Part shown: in pieces, positions 1-5,328 of the stretch | Layout of the letters: every line of letters starts with the position of its first letter | Numbering within the stretch: position 1 is the first letter of the stretch | Assembly: GCA_017556895.1 (NCBI GenBank) | Contig: JAFYLX010000068.1 | Coordinates: 1-5,328, forward strand | Length of the DNA stretch: 5,328 bases | Direction of reading: 5' to 3' | From: Bacillota bacterium | GTDB taxonomy: Bacteria; Bacillota_A; Clostridia; Peptostreptococcales; Anaerovoracaceae | Position numbers and translations under genes: made by a program | Notes under the pieces: generated by a model | Told to the model about the DNA's origin: nothing | Database searches by the model: none | What the model saw: only the letters and a program-made list of their open reading frames with translations

Positions 1-815
1 CCCTTGGTTACACAATGGTATATGGGATTGCAAAGATGCTGAACTTTGCACACGGTGACGTTATCATGGTAGGTGCATTTACCGTTATCGTCTCTGTGAT
101 GACATTGGGATTCCCAGTGTGGGCAGCTTTACTACTAAGTGTGGTAATCTGTACAGTCCTTGGGATGACAATTGAGAGAGTTGCCTATAAGCCTCTCCGT
201 AAAGCAGAACCGCTTACAGTGCTAATTACAGCTATCGGTGTCAGCTATTTATTACAGAACGTGGCACTACTAATCTTCGGATCAACTCAGAAGAGTTTCC
301 CTAAAGTTTTCCACGTTAGCAGCGTACATTTCGGTGATGTATCAATGTCCGGAGAGTCAGTTGTAACACTAGCGGTAACAATTGTAATAATGATTTGCCT
401 GTCCTTGTTTATCAACAAAACAAGGGCCGGCAAAGCCATGAGAGCAGTTTCCCAGGATAAGGAAGCTGCTGAACTCATGGGGATCAGCGTTAATAGAACA
501 ATATCTTTAACATTCGCTATAGGTTCAGCTCTAGCAGCAGTTGCAGGTATATTCTACGGTGCTACTTATGGATTTATAGGACCTTTCACTGGATCAATGC
601 CAGGTATCAAAGCCTTCGTTGCAGCCGTATTCGGCGGTATCGGTTCCATTCCAGGAGCTATGGTTGGTGGACTATTACTTGGTGTACTTGAAAGTATGTC
701 TAAGGCTTACATCTCTACAGAACTATCAGATGGTATCGTATTCGCATCATTAATCATAGTTCTTTTAGTAAGACCTACAGGCCTATTCGGAAAAGTAATC
801 AAAGAGAAAGTGTAG
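1..815 (+). CDS. livH: Branched-chain amino acid ABC transporter permease LivH (5' truncated by window edge)
   Basis: Inner-membrane permease of the LIV-I type importer. It pairs with LivM to form the channel for leucine, isoleucine and valine. The frame is open to the left edge: codons from base 3 read L-G-Y-T before the ATG at 15. This matches the family's internal ALGYTMVYG stretch, so the ATG at 15 is an internal methionine and roughly 25 N-terminal residues lie outside the window. Counting from that methionine, visible family hallmarks are LNFAHGD (9-15), IERVAYKPLR (53-62), an EAA-like coupling loop around RAVSQDKEAAELMGI (143-157), and FGGIGSIPGAMVGG (206-219). The C-terminus RPTGLFGK (253-260) is also typical. 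Several hydrophobic membrane spans are evident. The stop TAG at 813-815 abuts livM, so the two are surely co-transcribed. No frameshift is seen. Substrate specificity within branched-chain or related amino acids cannot be settled from the permease alone. Confidence 0.95.
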   Translation, partial: LGYTMVYGIAKMLNFAHGDVIMVGAFTVIVSVMTLGFPVWAALLLSVVICTVLGMTIERVAYKPLRKAEPLTVLITAIGVSYLLQNVALLIFGSTQKSFPKVFHVSSVHFGDVSMSGESVVTLAVTIVIMICLSLFINKTRAGKAMRAVSQDKEAAELMGISVNRTISLTFAIGSALAAVAGIFYGATYGFIGPFTGSMPGIKAFVAAVFGGIGSIPGAMVGGLLLGVLESMSKAYISTELSDGIVFASLIIVLLVRPTGLFGKVIKEKV

Positions 816-819
816 GTGA
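814..819 (+). promoter_or_regulatory. Ribosome binding site that decides the livM start
   Basis: AGGTGA lies 8 bases before the ATG at 828 and overlaps the livH stop codon. The alternative GTG start at 816 falls inside this motif and has only a weak purine run (AGAGAAAG) ahead of it. The ATG at 828 is therefore preferred. Confidence 0.55.
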
Positions 820-827
820 AAAAAGAT

Positions 828-1835
828 ATGACTCTAAACGAACTAAAAAACAAAAAAAGCAATCTTATAACCTACGGAATCGTTTTAGCAATGTTTGTGG
901 TTATAGCGGTGATGGTATTCTCTGGTATGGCATCAAGACATATGCAGTCAATGCTAGTGCCTGTTTGTATCAACATTATCCTTGCTGTATCACTTAACTT
1001 AGTAGTAGGATTTTTGGGAGAATTATCCCTTGGTCATGCAGGCTTTATGTCTGTAGGCGCATACGCTGGTTGTCTATTTGCGGTATATACAGAACCTTTA
1101 CTTCCGGTTCTAGTTAGATTCCCACTAGCACTTATTATCGGTGGTGTAGCCGCTGGTATCTTCGGTGTAATTGTAGGTATTCCGGTACTTAGACTTAGTG
1201 GTGACTATCTAGCAATCGTAACATTGGCAGCTGGTGAAATTATACGAAGTGTTGCTATCAACTTAGAATTTACTGGTGGTGCTGCAGGTTTAAAGGGCAC
1301 ACCTCAGGATGGTAACTTTATCATCGGCTTCGTATTAGTACTAATTACAATGTTTGTTATTATGAACTTCGTTGACTCTAAACACGGTAGAGCTGTTAAG
1401 GCAATGAAGAACAATAAGATCGCTGCAGAATCCTGTGGTGTAGATTTAAACAAATATAAATTGATGGTATTCGTAATGGGCGCGTTCTTTGCTGGTATGG
1501 CAGGTGTTCTATATGGACATACTTCTCCAATCTTAACAGCAGATGTATTTGACTATAACCGTTCAATCGAAATACTAGTAATCGTGGTATTAGGCGGACT
1601 TGGAAGCATCAGAGGATCTATCATTTCTGCAGTTATTATCACAATCTTACCTGAAGTTTTAAGAGACTTTGCAGATTTCAGAATGCTAATCTATGCGGTT
1701 GCTCTAATTGCAATGATGCTTATTAACTCATCAGAAAAGGGTAAGGAATTAACAGCCAAGCTAAACTTCAAGAGCCTTGGCGCTGCACTAAAAGAAAAAA
1801 CTGCTAAGAAGGAGGAAGTAAAAAATGAAAAGTAA
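828..1835 (+). CDS. livM: Branched-chain amino acid ABC transporter permease LivM
   Basis: Second membrane subunit of the LIV importer and partner of LivH. From the ATG at 828 it has 335 residues; starting at the in-frame GTG at 816 would add four residues (MKKD). 828 is chosen because AGGTGA sits 8 bases upstream. Family hallmarks are FLGELSLGHAGF (62-73), SGDYLAIVTLAAGEI in the middle (124-138), the coupling loop GRAVKAMKNNKIAAESCGV (187-205), and VVLGGLGSIRGSIISAVI (253-270). Multiple hydrophobic helices cover nearly the whole protein up to about residue 300. The last ~35 residues are a hydrophilic lysine/glutamate-rich tail, presumably cytoplasmic. Such tails vary among relatives and the function of this one is unknown. 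The 3' end overlaps livG by 11 bases and carries the livG ribosome binding site. Length and motifs are normal for the family, so the identification is very safe. Confidence 0.95.
   Translation: MTLNELKNKKSNLITYGIVLAMFVVIAVMVFSGMASRHMQSMLVPVCINIILAVSLNLVVGFLGELSLGHAGFMSVGAYAGCLFAVYTEPLLPVLVRFPLALIIGGVAAGIFGVIVGIPVLRLSGDYLAIVTLAAGEIIRSVAINLEFTGGAAGLKGTPQDGNFIIGFVLVLITMFVIMNFVDSKHGRAVKAMKNNKIAAESCGVDLNKYKLMVFVMGAFFAGMAGVLYGHTSPILTADVFDYNRSIEILVIVVLGGLGSIRGSIISAVIITILPEVLRDFADFRMLIYAVALIAMMLINSSEKGKELTAKLNFKSLGAALKEKTAKKEEVKNEK
1809..1815 (+). promoter_or_regulatory. Strong ribosome binding site of livG inside the livM coding end
   Basis: AAGGAGG, a full anti-Shine-Dalgarno match, lies 9 bases before the livG ATG at 1825 and inside the lysine/glutamate-rich 3' end of livM. 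It fixes the livG start, and so supports the N-terminal extension of LivG as really translated. Confidence 0.8.
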
Positions 1836-2706
1836 ACCAAAACATACTTTACCTCCTCAGACTCATAAGAGCAGTGAAACAAAATTCGTCCCATTACCTA
1901 GCATGTCAATGCTACCAGAAAGAGACGCTGACAAAGAACCGGTTTTAGAAGTAGTAAAGCTGGGTATCGACTTTGGTGGTCTTACAGCGGTAGACGATTT
2001 CTCAATCGCCATCGGTAAGACAGAAATTTCTGGTCTAATCGGACCAAACGGTGCAGGTAAGACGACAGTATTTAATATGCTAACAAATGTATACGAACCT
2101 ACAAGAGGCAGTATCATGTTAAACGGTAAAGCGACTGCCGGTAAGACAACTGCCCAGGTTAACAAGATGGGTATCGCAAGAACTTTCCAGAATATCAGAC
2201 TGTTCAATAAGATGTCCGTACTTGATAACGTTAAGGTTGGTCTACACTCAAATATAGAAACAAATTTATTCCAGTCAATCATCCACAATAGACAATACAA
2301 GGTTATTGAAAAGGAAACAACAGAAAAGGCAATGGAACTACTACAGTTCTTCAATATGGAAAATCTTGCGAATGCACCAGCAGGAAGCTTACCATATGGT
2401 GCCCAGAGAAGATTGGAAATCGTAAGAGCACTTGCTACTGATCCAAGTATCATCTTACTTGATGAACCGGCAGCAGGTATGAACCCATCAGAAACAGCCG
2501 AACTGATGGATAATATCAGAAAGATTAGAGATGAATTCCACCTAGCAGTACTTCTAATTGAGCACGATATGAGCTTGGTTATGAACGTTTGCGAAGGTCT
2601 TGCGGTATTAAACTATGGTAAGATTATCGCAAAGGGTACACCTAGCCAGATTCAGGATAACCCTAAGGTTATCGAGGCATACTTAGGAAGGAGAAAAGAA
2701 AAGTAA
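1825..2706 (+). CDS. livG: Branched-chain amino acid ABC transporter ATP-binding protein LivG
   Basis: Cytoplasmic ATPase that, with LivF, powers import through LivH-LivM. The 293 residues contain a complete nucleotide-binding domain. Walker A is GPNGAGKTT (73-81), followed by the Q-loop around FQN (Q122). The signature is LPYGAQRR (189-196), the LivG-type variant of LSGGQ. Walker B is IILLDEP (209-215), and the switch histidine is in IEHDM (H247). The C-terminus EAYLGRRKEK is typical of LivG. Relatives such as the enterobacterial LivG are about 255 residues; the excess is a hydrophilic N-terminal extension of about 40 residues before the first strand of the domain. The ATG at 1825 is supported by AAGGAGG nine bases upstream, so the extension is probably genuine. 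The gene overlaps livM by 11 bases and shares its final A with the livF start codon (TAATG). Confidence 0.95.
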   Translation: MKSKPKHTLPPQTHKSSETKFVPLPSMSMLPERDADKEPVLEVVKLGIDFGGLTAVDDFSIAIGKTEISGLIGPNGAGKTTVFNMLTNVYEPTRGSIMLNGKATAGKTTAQVNKMGIARTFQNIRLFNKMSVLDNVKVGLHSNIETNLFQSIIHNRQYKVIEKETTEKAMELLQFFNMENLANAPAGSLPYGAQRRLEIVRALATDPSIILLDEPAAGMNPSETAELMDNIRKIRDEFHLAVLLIEHDMSLVMNVCEGLAVLNYGKIIAKGTPSQIQDNPKVIEAYLGRRKEK

Positions 2707-3413
2707 TGACTACAATGTTAAAAGCCAATGACTTAAACGTATTTTATGGCAAAATTCATGCACTAAAAGGCATCTCCTTCGAAGTAAACAAGGGTGAAGT
2801 TGTATCTCTTATCGGCGCAAACGGTGCTGGCAAATCTACTACACTGAAGACTATTTCAGGTATGTTAAGAAGTAGAACAGGCAGTATCACTTTCTTAGAT
2901 GAAGATATCAGTAATATAGAATCTTTTAAACTTGTTGAAAAGGGCCTTGCTCATGTACCGGAAGGCAGAAGAATTTTCCTTGATATGACTGTTATGGAAA
3001 ACCTTGAAATGGGCGCGTACATCAGAGGCAAGGCAAATAAGTCCGACCTTGATAATATTTTCGAAAGATTCCCTAGATTGTTCGAAAGAAAGACTCAGGT
3101 TGCGGGTACTCTTTCTGGTGGTGAACAGCAGATGCTTGCTATGGGTAGAGCGCTAATGAGCCGCCCTAAGCTTCTAATGCTAGACGAACCGTCAATGGGT
3201 CTTGCACCAATCTTGGTAGAACAGATTTTTGATATCATAAAAGAGTTGCATAAGGCTGGCACTACTATTCTTTTAGTAGAGCAGAACGCCGAAATGGCAC
3301 TAGAAATTTCAGACAGAGCATACGTTATCGAATCTGGTAAGGTAACTTTATCCGGACCAGGTCAGGCTCTAATGAACAGCGATGTTGTAAAGAAAGCATA
3401 TTTAGGAGGCTAA
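2706..3413 (+). CDS. livF: Branched-chain amino acid ABC transporter ATP-binding protein LivF
   Basis: Second ATPase of the LIV importer, 235 residues, the normal length for LivF. Motifs in order are Walker A GANGAGKST (37-45), HVPEGRRIF at the Q-loop region (83-91), the signature LSGGEQQML (136-144), and Walker B LLMLDEP (156-162). LVEQN (190-194) follows, where glutamine stands at the switch-histidine position, as is usual in LivF. The C-terminus AYLGG is the standard ending. The start ATG overlaps the livG stop by one base (TAATG), which suggests translational coupling. An AAGGAG at 2688-2693 lies 12 bases upstream, slightly far. A second in-frame ATG at 2715 is possible but lies even further from that site. 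The gene is the last of the operon, and its stop codon lies inside the following terminator hairpin. Confidence 0.95.
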   Translation: MTTMLKANDLNVFYGKIHALKGISFEVNKGEVVSLIGANGAGKSTTLKTISGMLRSRTGSITFLDEDISNIESFKLVEKGLAHVPEGRRIFLDMTVMENLEMGAYIRGKANKSDLDNIFERFPRLFERKTQVAGTLSGGEQQMLAMGRALMSRPKLLMLDEPSMGLAPILVEQIFDIIKELHKAGTTILLVEQNAEMALEISDRAYVIESGKVTLSGPGQALMNSDVVKKAYLGG

Positions 3414-3436
3414 CGGCAAGTTAGCCTTCCTTTTTT
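3405..3436 (+). terminator. Rho-independent terminator of the liv operon
   Basis: The inverted repeat GGCTAAC (3408-3414) / GTTAGCC (3420-3426) extends outward to a 10-pair stem (3405-3414 with 3420-3429, one G-T pair). It has a five-base loop GGCAA and is followed by six T's (3431-3436). The left arm includes the livF stop TAA at 3411-3413, so the terminator overlaps the end of the coding region. Confidence 0.85.
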
Positions 3437-3465
3437 GCATAGAAAGTGATAAATGTGGGTAAAAT
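3435..3465 (+). promoter_or_regulatory. Possible promoter of the FTR-like gene
   Basis: TTGCAT (3435-3440) and TAAAAT (3460-3465) resemble -35 and -10 boxes but are separated by 19 bases, longer than the optimum. TATAGT at 3465-3470 is an alternative -10 without a good -35 partner. A promoter is expected here because a strong terminator separates this gene from livF; its exact position is uncertain. Confidence 0.3.
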
Positions 3466-3493
3466 ATAGTGAATATACATAAGGAGGCTTAAA

Positions 3494-3694
3494 ATGGCAG
3501 TTAGATTAAATGATAACAAAGATATAGTTCAGGGCATCAGAGATGGTCTTAAGCAGACAGGCGGCTATTGCCCATGCAGATTAGAGAGAACAGATGCTAC
3601 TAAATGCATCTGCGAAGAATTCAAACAGCAGATTGCGGATCCGGATTTTGAAGGATACTGTCATTGTTTGCTTTACTATAAGAGCAGAGATTAG
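3494..3694 (+). CDS. Ferredoxin-thioredoxin reductase catalytic (beta) chain-like protein, 66 aa
   Basis: Small cytoplasmic iron-sulfur/disulfide protein with three CxC motifs: CPC (26-28), CIC (38-40) and CHC (56-58). The contexts GGYCPCRLER and GYCHCLLYY recall the ends of the FTR catalytic chain. In that family four cysteines hold a 4Fe-4S cluster and two form a redox-active disulfide that reduces thioredoxin-like partners. By analogy C28 and C58 would be the active pair and C26, C38, C40 and C56 the ligands; this is inference. At 66 residues it is much shorter than the plant/cyanobacterial chain (about 110), and the middle CxC is displaced. No variable (alpha) subunit gene is adjacent. 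The start has an ideal AAGGAGG at 3481-3487, six bases upstream. The gene appears monocistronic, sitting between the liv terminator and a downstream hairpin. The electron donor and the target disulfide are unknown. Confidence 0.8.
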   Translation: MAVRLNDNKDIVQGIRDGLKQTGGYCPCRLERTDATKCICEEFKQQIADPDFEGYCHCLLYYKSRD

Positions 3695-3722
3695 CTGCTA
3701 GGCGAAAATTTTTATAAAAACG

Positions 3723-3814
3723 AAAAAGGACCTAATTGGTATACCTCTTGTGCTACAGCTCCTTGGCTAAGGCCTGTGGACGCACACTGCAAGGTATCTA
3801 TTTGGTCCTTTTTT
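3723..3814. terminator. Large nested hairpin, probable bidirectional terminator between convergent genes
   Basis: A perfect 10-base inverted repeat, AAAAAGGACC (3723-3732) / GGTCCTTTTT (3804-3813), gives U-runs on both strands. That suits termination of the FTR-like gene (+) and of the C_GCAxxG_C_C gene (-, whose stop is 12 bases away). The enclosed ~70 bases are not an unstructured loop. Further nested pairings by eye are AAT/ATT (3734-3736 with 3800-3802), ATACCT/AGGTAT (3741-3746 with 3792-3797) and TGTGC/GCACA (3749-3753 with 3782-3786). Inside these lie ACAG/CTGT (3755-3758 with 3774-3777) and CCTT/AAGG (3761-3764 with 3769-3772), closed by a GGCT loop. It might instead be a small structured RNA or a palindromic repeat element. 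I recognise no known RNA family in it. Confidence 0.6.
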
Positions 3815-3825
3815 ATTTGCTAATT

Positions 3826-4233
3826 TTACTCTATTCCTAATAAGTACTTGTCAAGGATTGCTACTGCATCTTCGATACAGCCGTCGCAGCTTCTCTTAAC
3901 TTCGCCAGTATCTACACCTTTGATTTCTCTGCAGATAATGGAACCATTCTTGTCTGCGAACTCTTTGATAAGATTTTGCATCATCTTATAGCAATCTTTT
4001 TTAGTCTTAGGGCTATCTAAATTGCCGTCACTTAGTTTCATACCAGTTACTAAAGCCATAGCGGATACGGCACCGCAAGTACCCATTGTACCCATACCGA
4101 AGCCAAGAGGCTCAGCTAATTTAAAAGTTGTTTCAGGGTCAGTGCCCATAATGTTGCAAAATGCACATGCAACTGACTGTGCACAGTTAAAACCGTGGTG
4201 ATGAAGCATTACTGCCTGTTCTTTTCTATCCAT
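3826..4233 (-). CDS. C_GCAxxG_C_C family putative redox-active protein
   Basis: 135-residue cysteine-rich cytoplasmic protein of the C_GCAxxG_C_C family, which is annotated as putatively redox-active; no member function is established that I can assign here. Visible family features are GFNCAQSV near the N-terminus (14-21), glycine-rich GFGMGTMGTCGAVSA (44-58), ICREIKG (100-106), and the closing CDGC (116-119) followed by a short helix. Cysteines are at 17, 23, 26, 53, 81, 101, 116 and 119. The clustered conserved cysteines suggest metal or iron-sulfur binding or disulfide chemistry, but this is inference. No signal peptide or membrane span is present. The start ATG (4231-4233) has AAAGGAG at 4243-4249 on the minus strand, nine bases upstream. 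It lies 14 bases after the E2-like gene, so both are read from one transcript. Length is ordinary for the family. Confidence 0.85.
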   Translation of the reverse strand: MDRKEQAVMLHHHGFNCAQSVACAFCNIMGTDPETTFKLAEPLGFGMGTMGTCGAVSAMALVTGMKLSDGNLDSPKTKKDCYKMMQNLIKEFADKNGSIICREIKGVDTGEVKRSCDGCIEDAVAILDKYLLGIE

Positions 4234-4242
4234 AATATGTAT

Positions 4243-4249
4243 CTCCTTT
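4243..4249 (-). promoter_or_regulatory. Ribosome binding site overlapping the upstream stop codon
   Basis: Minus-strand AAAGGAG overlaps the TAA stop (4248-4250) of the E2-like gene and lies nine bases before the C_GCAxxG_C_C start. This supports an operon with possible coupled translation. Confidence 0.65.
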
Positions 4250-5120
4250 ATTTAACAATGAATTTCCAATTTTTCTTCTTGATGTCTGGATCCCAATTAA
4301 CAATTTCAGCTTTTTGAGCTAACAATGAAGGGTTCTTGCAAAGTTTCTTGAATTCCTTAAAAGCCATACCATAGTAGTGGCCGTCTGCAATTCTTTCGTC
4401 TAAAACTACACCAAGTTCCATTATTTTCTTTTCAACGGCAACGTCGCCTTCCATATATACCTTCTTGACTGGCTGGCCCATAGAAATGAACACGCCTGTC
4501 GTACCAAACTCGTACAAGTGATGGTAAATCGTACCTATTCTTATAGACGCTAGGTTAGTAATGAACAAAGAAGTATGGAAAGGGCTCGCGTTGATAATAG
4601 ATAGTGGCAACGTGAAGAATTTGTCGATAAACTTTAAGATGCCGACTGCAGTTCCTACAAGACCAGGAATCGCAACTAGTTTGTTCATCAAATCATCTAA
4701 GGCTGTATCGCCATCCTCGTGCTGGCACTTTTCGATTGCAGCGTTTATCTTTTCGTTTACAGTGTAAACATCGTCGTCTAGATTGAAATAAATCTTATTT
4801 GCCGTACTGTTACCTTTGCTAGGTGTGAGTGTGATGAATGATACGCAAAAGTGATTACGAGCGTAAATTCGTTTATTCATGCAGAATCTATTTAAAAAAG
4901 GATATTTAGCAGCCGTTCTCAAATATGCAGCGATAATAACTGCCATTGAGGACATTGCTACGCCTTCTTTACGGCACTTTCGAGCAAAATCTTGAATAGG
5001 CTCTAGTTCGATGTCTTGCGTAATACTGTTGCTGGCGTCGTATCTCTTATCCATAATGTATGGTGTCAGTAGATACATTGGGTTGTCACTACGCACCCTA
5101 TATCCGTCGCTTCTATACAT
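4248..5120 (-). CDS. Stand-alone E2/CAT-fold acyltransferase-like protein
   Basis: 290-residue protein resembling the catalytic domain of 2-oxoacid dehydrogenase E2 acyltransferases and chloramphenicol acetyltransferase. Supporting stretches are the helix MSSMAVIIAAYLRTAAKYPFLN (56-77), the SLFITNLASIRIG core (184-196), GTTGVFISMG (206-215), and the C-terminal LDERIADGHYYGMAFKEFKKL (240-260). This last stretch corresponds to the HxxxDG active-site region plus the helix after it. The aspartate-glycine pair is kept (D246-G247), but glutamate (E242) stands where the catalytic histidine is expected. There is no lipoyl domain or E1/E3-binding domain, and no E1 or E3 gene nearby, so it is not a working dehydrogenase E2. 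An acyltransferase acting on a small molecule, or a non-catalytic relative, are both possible. The start is supported by AGGAG at 5129-5133 eight bases upstream and a good promoter beyond. It is the first gene of a two-gene operon. Confidence 0.75.
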   Translation of the reverse strand: MYRSDGYRVRSDNPMYLLTPYIMDKRYDASNSITQDIELEPIQDFARKCRKEGVAMSSMAVIIAAYLRTAAKYPFLNRFCMNKRIYARNHFCVSFITLTPSKGNSTANKIYFNLDDDVYTVNEKINAAIEKCQHEDGDTALDDLMNKLVAIPGLVGTAVGILKFIDKFFTLPLSIINASPFHTSLFITNLASIRIGTIYHHLYEFGTTGVFISMGQPVKKVYMEGDVAVEKKIMELGVVLDERIADGHYYGMAFKEFKKLCKNPSLLAQKAEIVNWDPDIKKKNWKFIVK

Positions 5121-5165
5121 ATCTATAACTCCTATCAGTTTAAGTTAAATAATCATATTTATATA

Positions 5166-5194
5166 ATTATACAATACTTTAACGCCTAAAACAA
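5166..5194 (-). promoter_or_regulatory. Promoter of the E2-like / C_GCAxxG_C_C operon
   Basis: On the minus strand, TTGTTT (5194-5189) and a perfect TATAAT (5171-5166) are separated by 17 bases. This predicts a transcript start near 5159 and a leader of about 40 bases before the ATG at 5120. The surrounding sequence is very AT-rich. No convincing operator palindrome was seen. Confidence 0.65.
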
Positions 5195-5198
5195 GTGA

Positions 5199-5228
5199 TT
5201 GGACTCGAGGTGCAAACTGTGTTATACT
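5199..5228 (+). promoter_or_regulatory. Extended -10 promoter of the right-edge gene
   Basis: TGTTATACT (5220-5228) is an extended -10 (TGn plus TATACT), with a weak -35 TTGGAC at 5199-5204, 18 bases upstream. A start near 5235 would give a leader of about 36 bases before the ATG at 5271. Together with the minus-strand promoter it forms a divergent control region. Confidence 0.5.
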
Positions 5229-5270
5229 TATTGAAATTACTATATTTACGGCATATAAGAGGAGGGCAAT

Positions 5271-5328
5271 ATGAACTATAGCCTTTACAGACAAGACAAT
5301 TATAATACAAGCCAGTGGATGGGTGGCA
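5271..5328 (+). CDS. Partial gene start, possible HutD/Ves family protein
   Basis: An ATG at 5271 follows AGGAGG (5260-5265) at five bases and opens a frame that runs off the right edge after 19 full codons. The visible residues, MNYSLYRQDNYNTSQWMGG, recall the N-terminus of HutD/Ves cupin-fold proteins. In those, a short strand and linker lead into a W-x-G-G type motif followed by a threonine-rich stretch. HutD-family proteins are linked to histidine use in some bacteria, but the role of Clostridia members is unclear. With so few residues the family call is tentative, whereas the existence of a gene is well supported by the ribosome binding site and promoter. Confidence 0.5.
   Translation, partial: MNYSLYRQDNYNTSQWMGG

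Noticed and set aside
287..478. A 63-codon minus-strand open frame inside livH
   Set aside because: Antisense shadow of livH, with no supporting context.
15..815. The ATG at 15 as the true livH start
   Set aside because: The frame stays open to the left edge and the upstream codons (L-G-Y-T) match the conserved sequence preceding this methionine in LivH, so the gene is cut by the window.
1691..1894. A 67-codon minus-strand open frame across the livM-livG junction
   Set aside because: Antisense shadow of two well-supported genes, without a recognisable product.
1863..2453. A 196-codon open frame on the minus strand opposite livG
   Set aside because: It lies wholly antisense to a clearly conserved ABC ATPase gene, has no recognisable family, and its composition is explained as the shadow of livG codons.
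3723..3814. A known riboswitch or T-box in the convergent intergenic region
   Set aside because: It lies between the 3' ends of two convergent genes, so it leads no gene, and no conserved core of a riboswitch class I know is recognisable.
4561..4767. A 68-codon plus-strand open frame opposite the E2-like gene
   Set aside because: Shadow of the minus-strand gene; no convincing ribosome binding site or family.
5231..5259. TTGAAA-17-TATAAG as a promoter for the right-edge gene
   Set aside because: The boxes are well formed, but the transcript would start at or within the ribosome binding site, leaving almost no leader; the extended -10 at 5220-5228 fits better.

Overview
The window looks like a chromosomal segment of an anaerobic Firmicute, most likely a Clostridia (Lachnospiraceae or Eubacteriales Family XIII type). 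The grounds are moderately low GC, strong AGGAGG-type ribosome binding sites, AGA-rich arginine use, and a gene set typical of gut or oral Clostridia. This placement is an inference from style and gene content; no marker gene is present.

Bases 1-3413 (+ strand) hold the distal part of a branched-chain amino acid ABC importer operon in the classic order livH-livM-livG-livF. LivH enters from the left edge without its first ~25 residues. LivH and LivM form the membrane channel, and LivG and LivF are the two ATPases. All junctions are tight: livH is next to livM, livM overlaps livG, and livG shares one base with livF. The periplasmic-type binding protein (LivJ/LivK) is not in the window and probably lies upstream. 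The operon ends at a hairpin terminator that overlaps the livF stop codon.

Bases 3494-3694 (+) encode a 66-residue six-cysteine protein resembling the catalytic (beta) chain of ferredoxin-thioredoxin reductase. It is followed by a 91-base nested hairpin flanked by A and T runs, which probably terminates transcription from both sides.

Bases 3826-5120 (- strand) hold a two-gene operon converging on the previous gene. The first gene encodes a stand-alone protein with the fold of 2-oxoacid dehydrogenase E2 / chloramphenicol acetyltransferase, in which the usual catalytic histidine appears to be replaced. The second encodes a C_GCAxxG_C_C family putative redox protein.

From 5121 to 5270 there is a divergent promoter region. 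At 5271 a new + strand gene starts and runs off the right edge; its visible N-terminus resembles HutD/Ves family proteins. No tRNA, rRNA, CRISPR, insertion sequence or prophage gene is visible. Most of the window is ordinary housekeeping. The points most worth a second look are the structured element at 3723-3814, the shifted cysteine spacing in the FTR-like protein, and the His-less E2-like protein.
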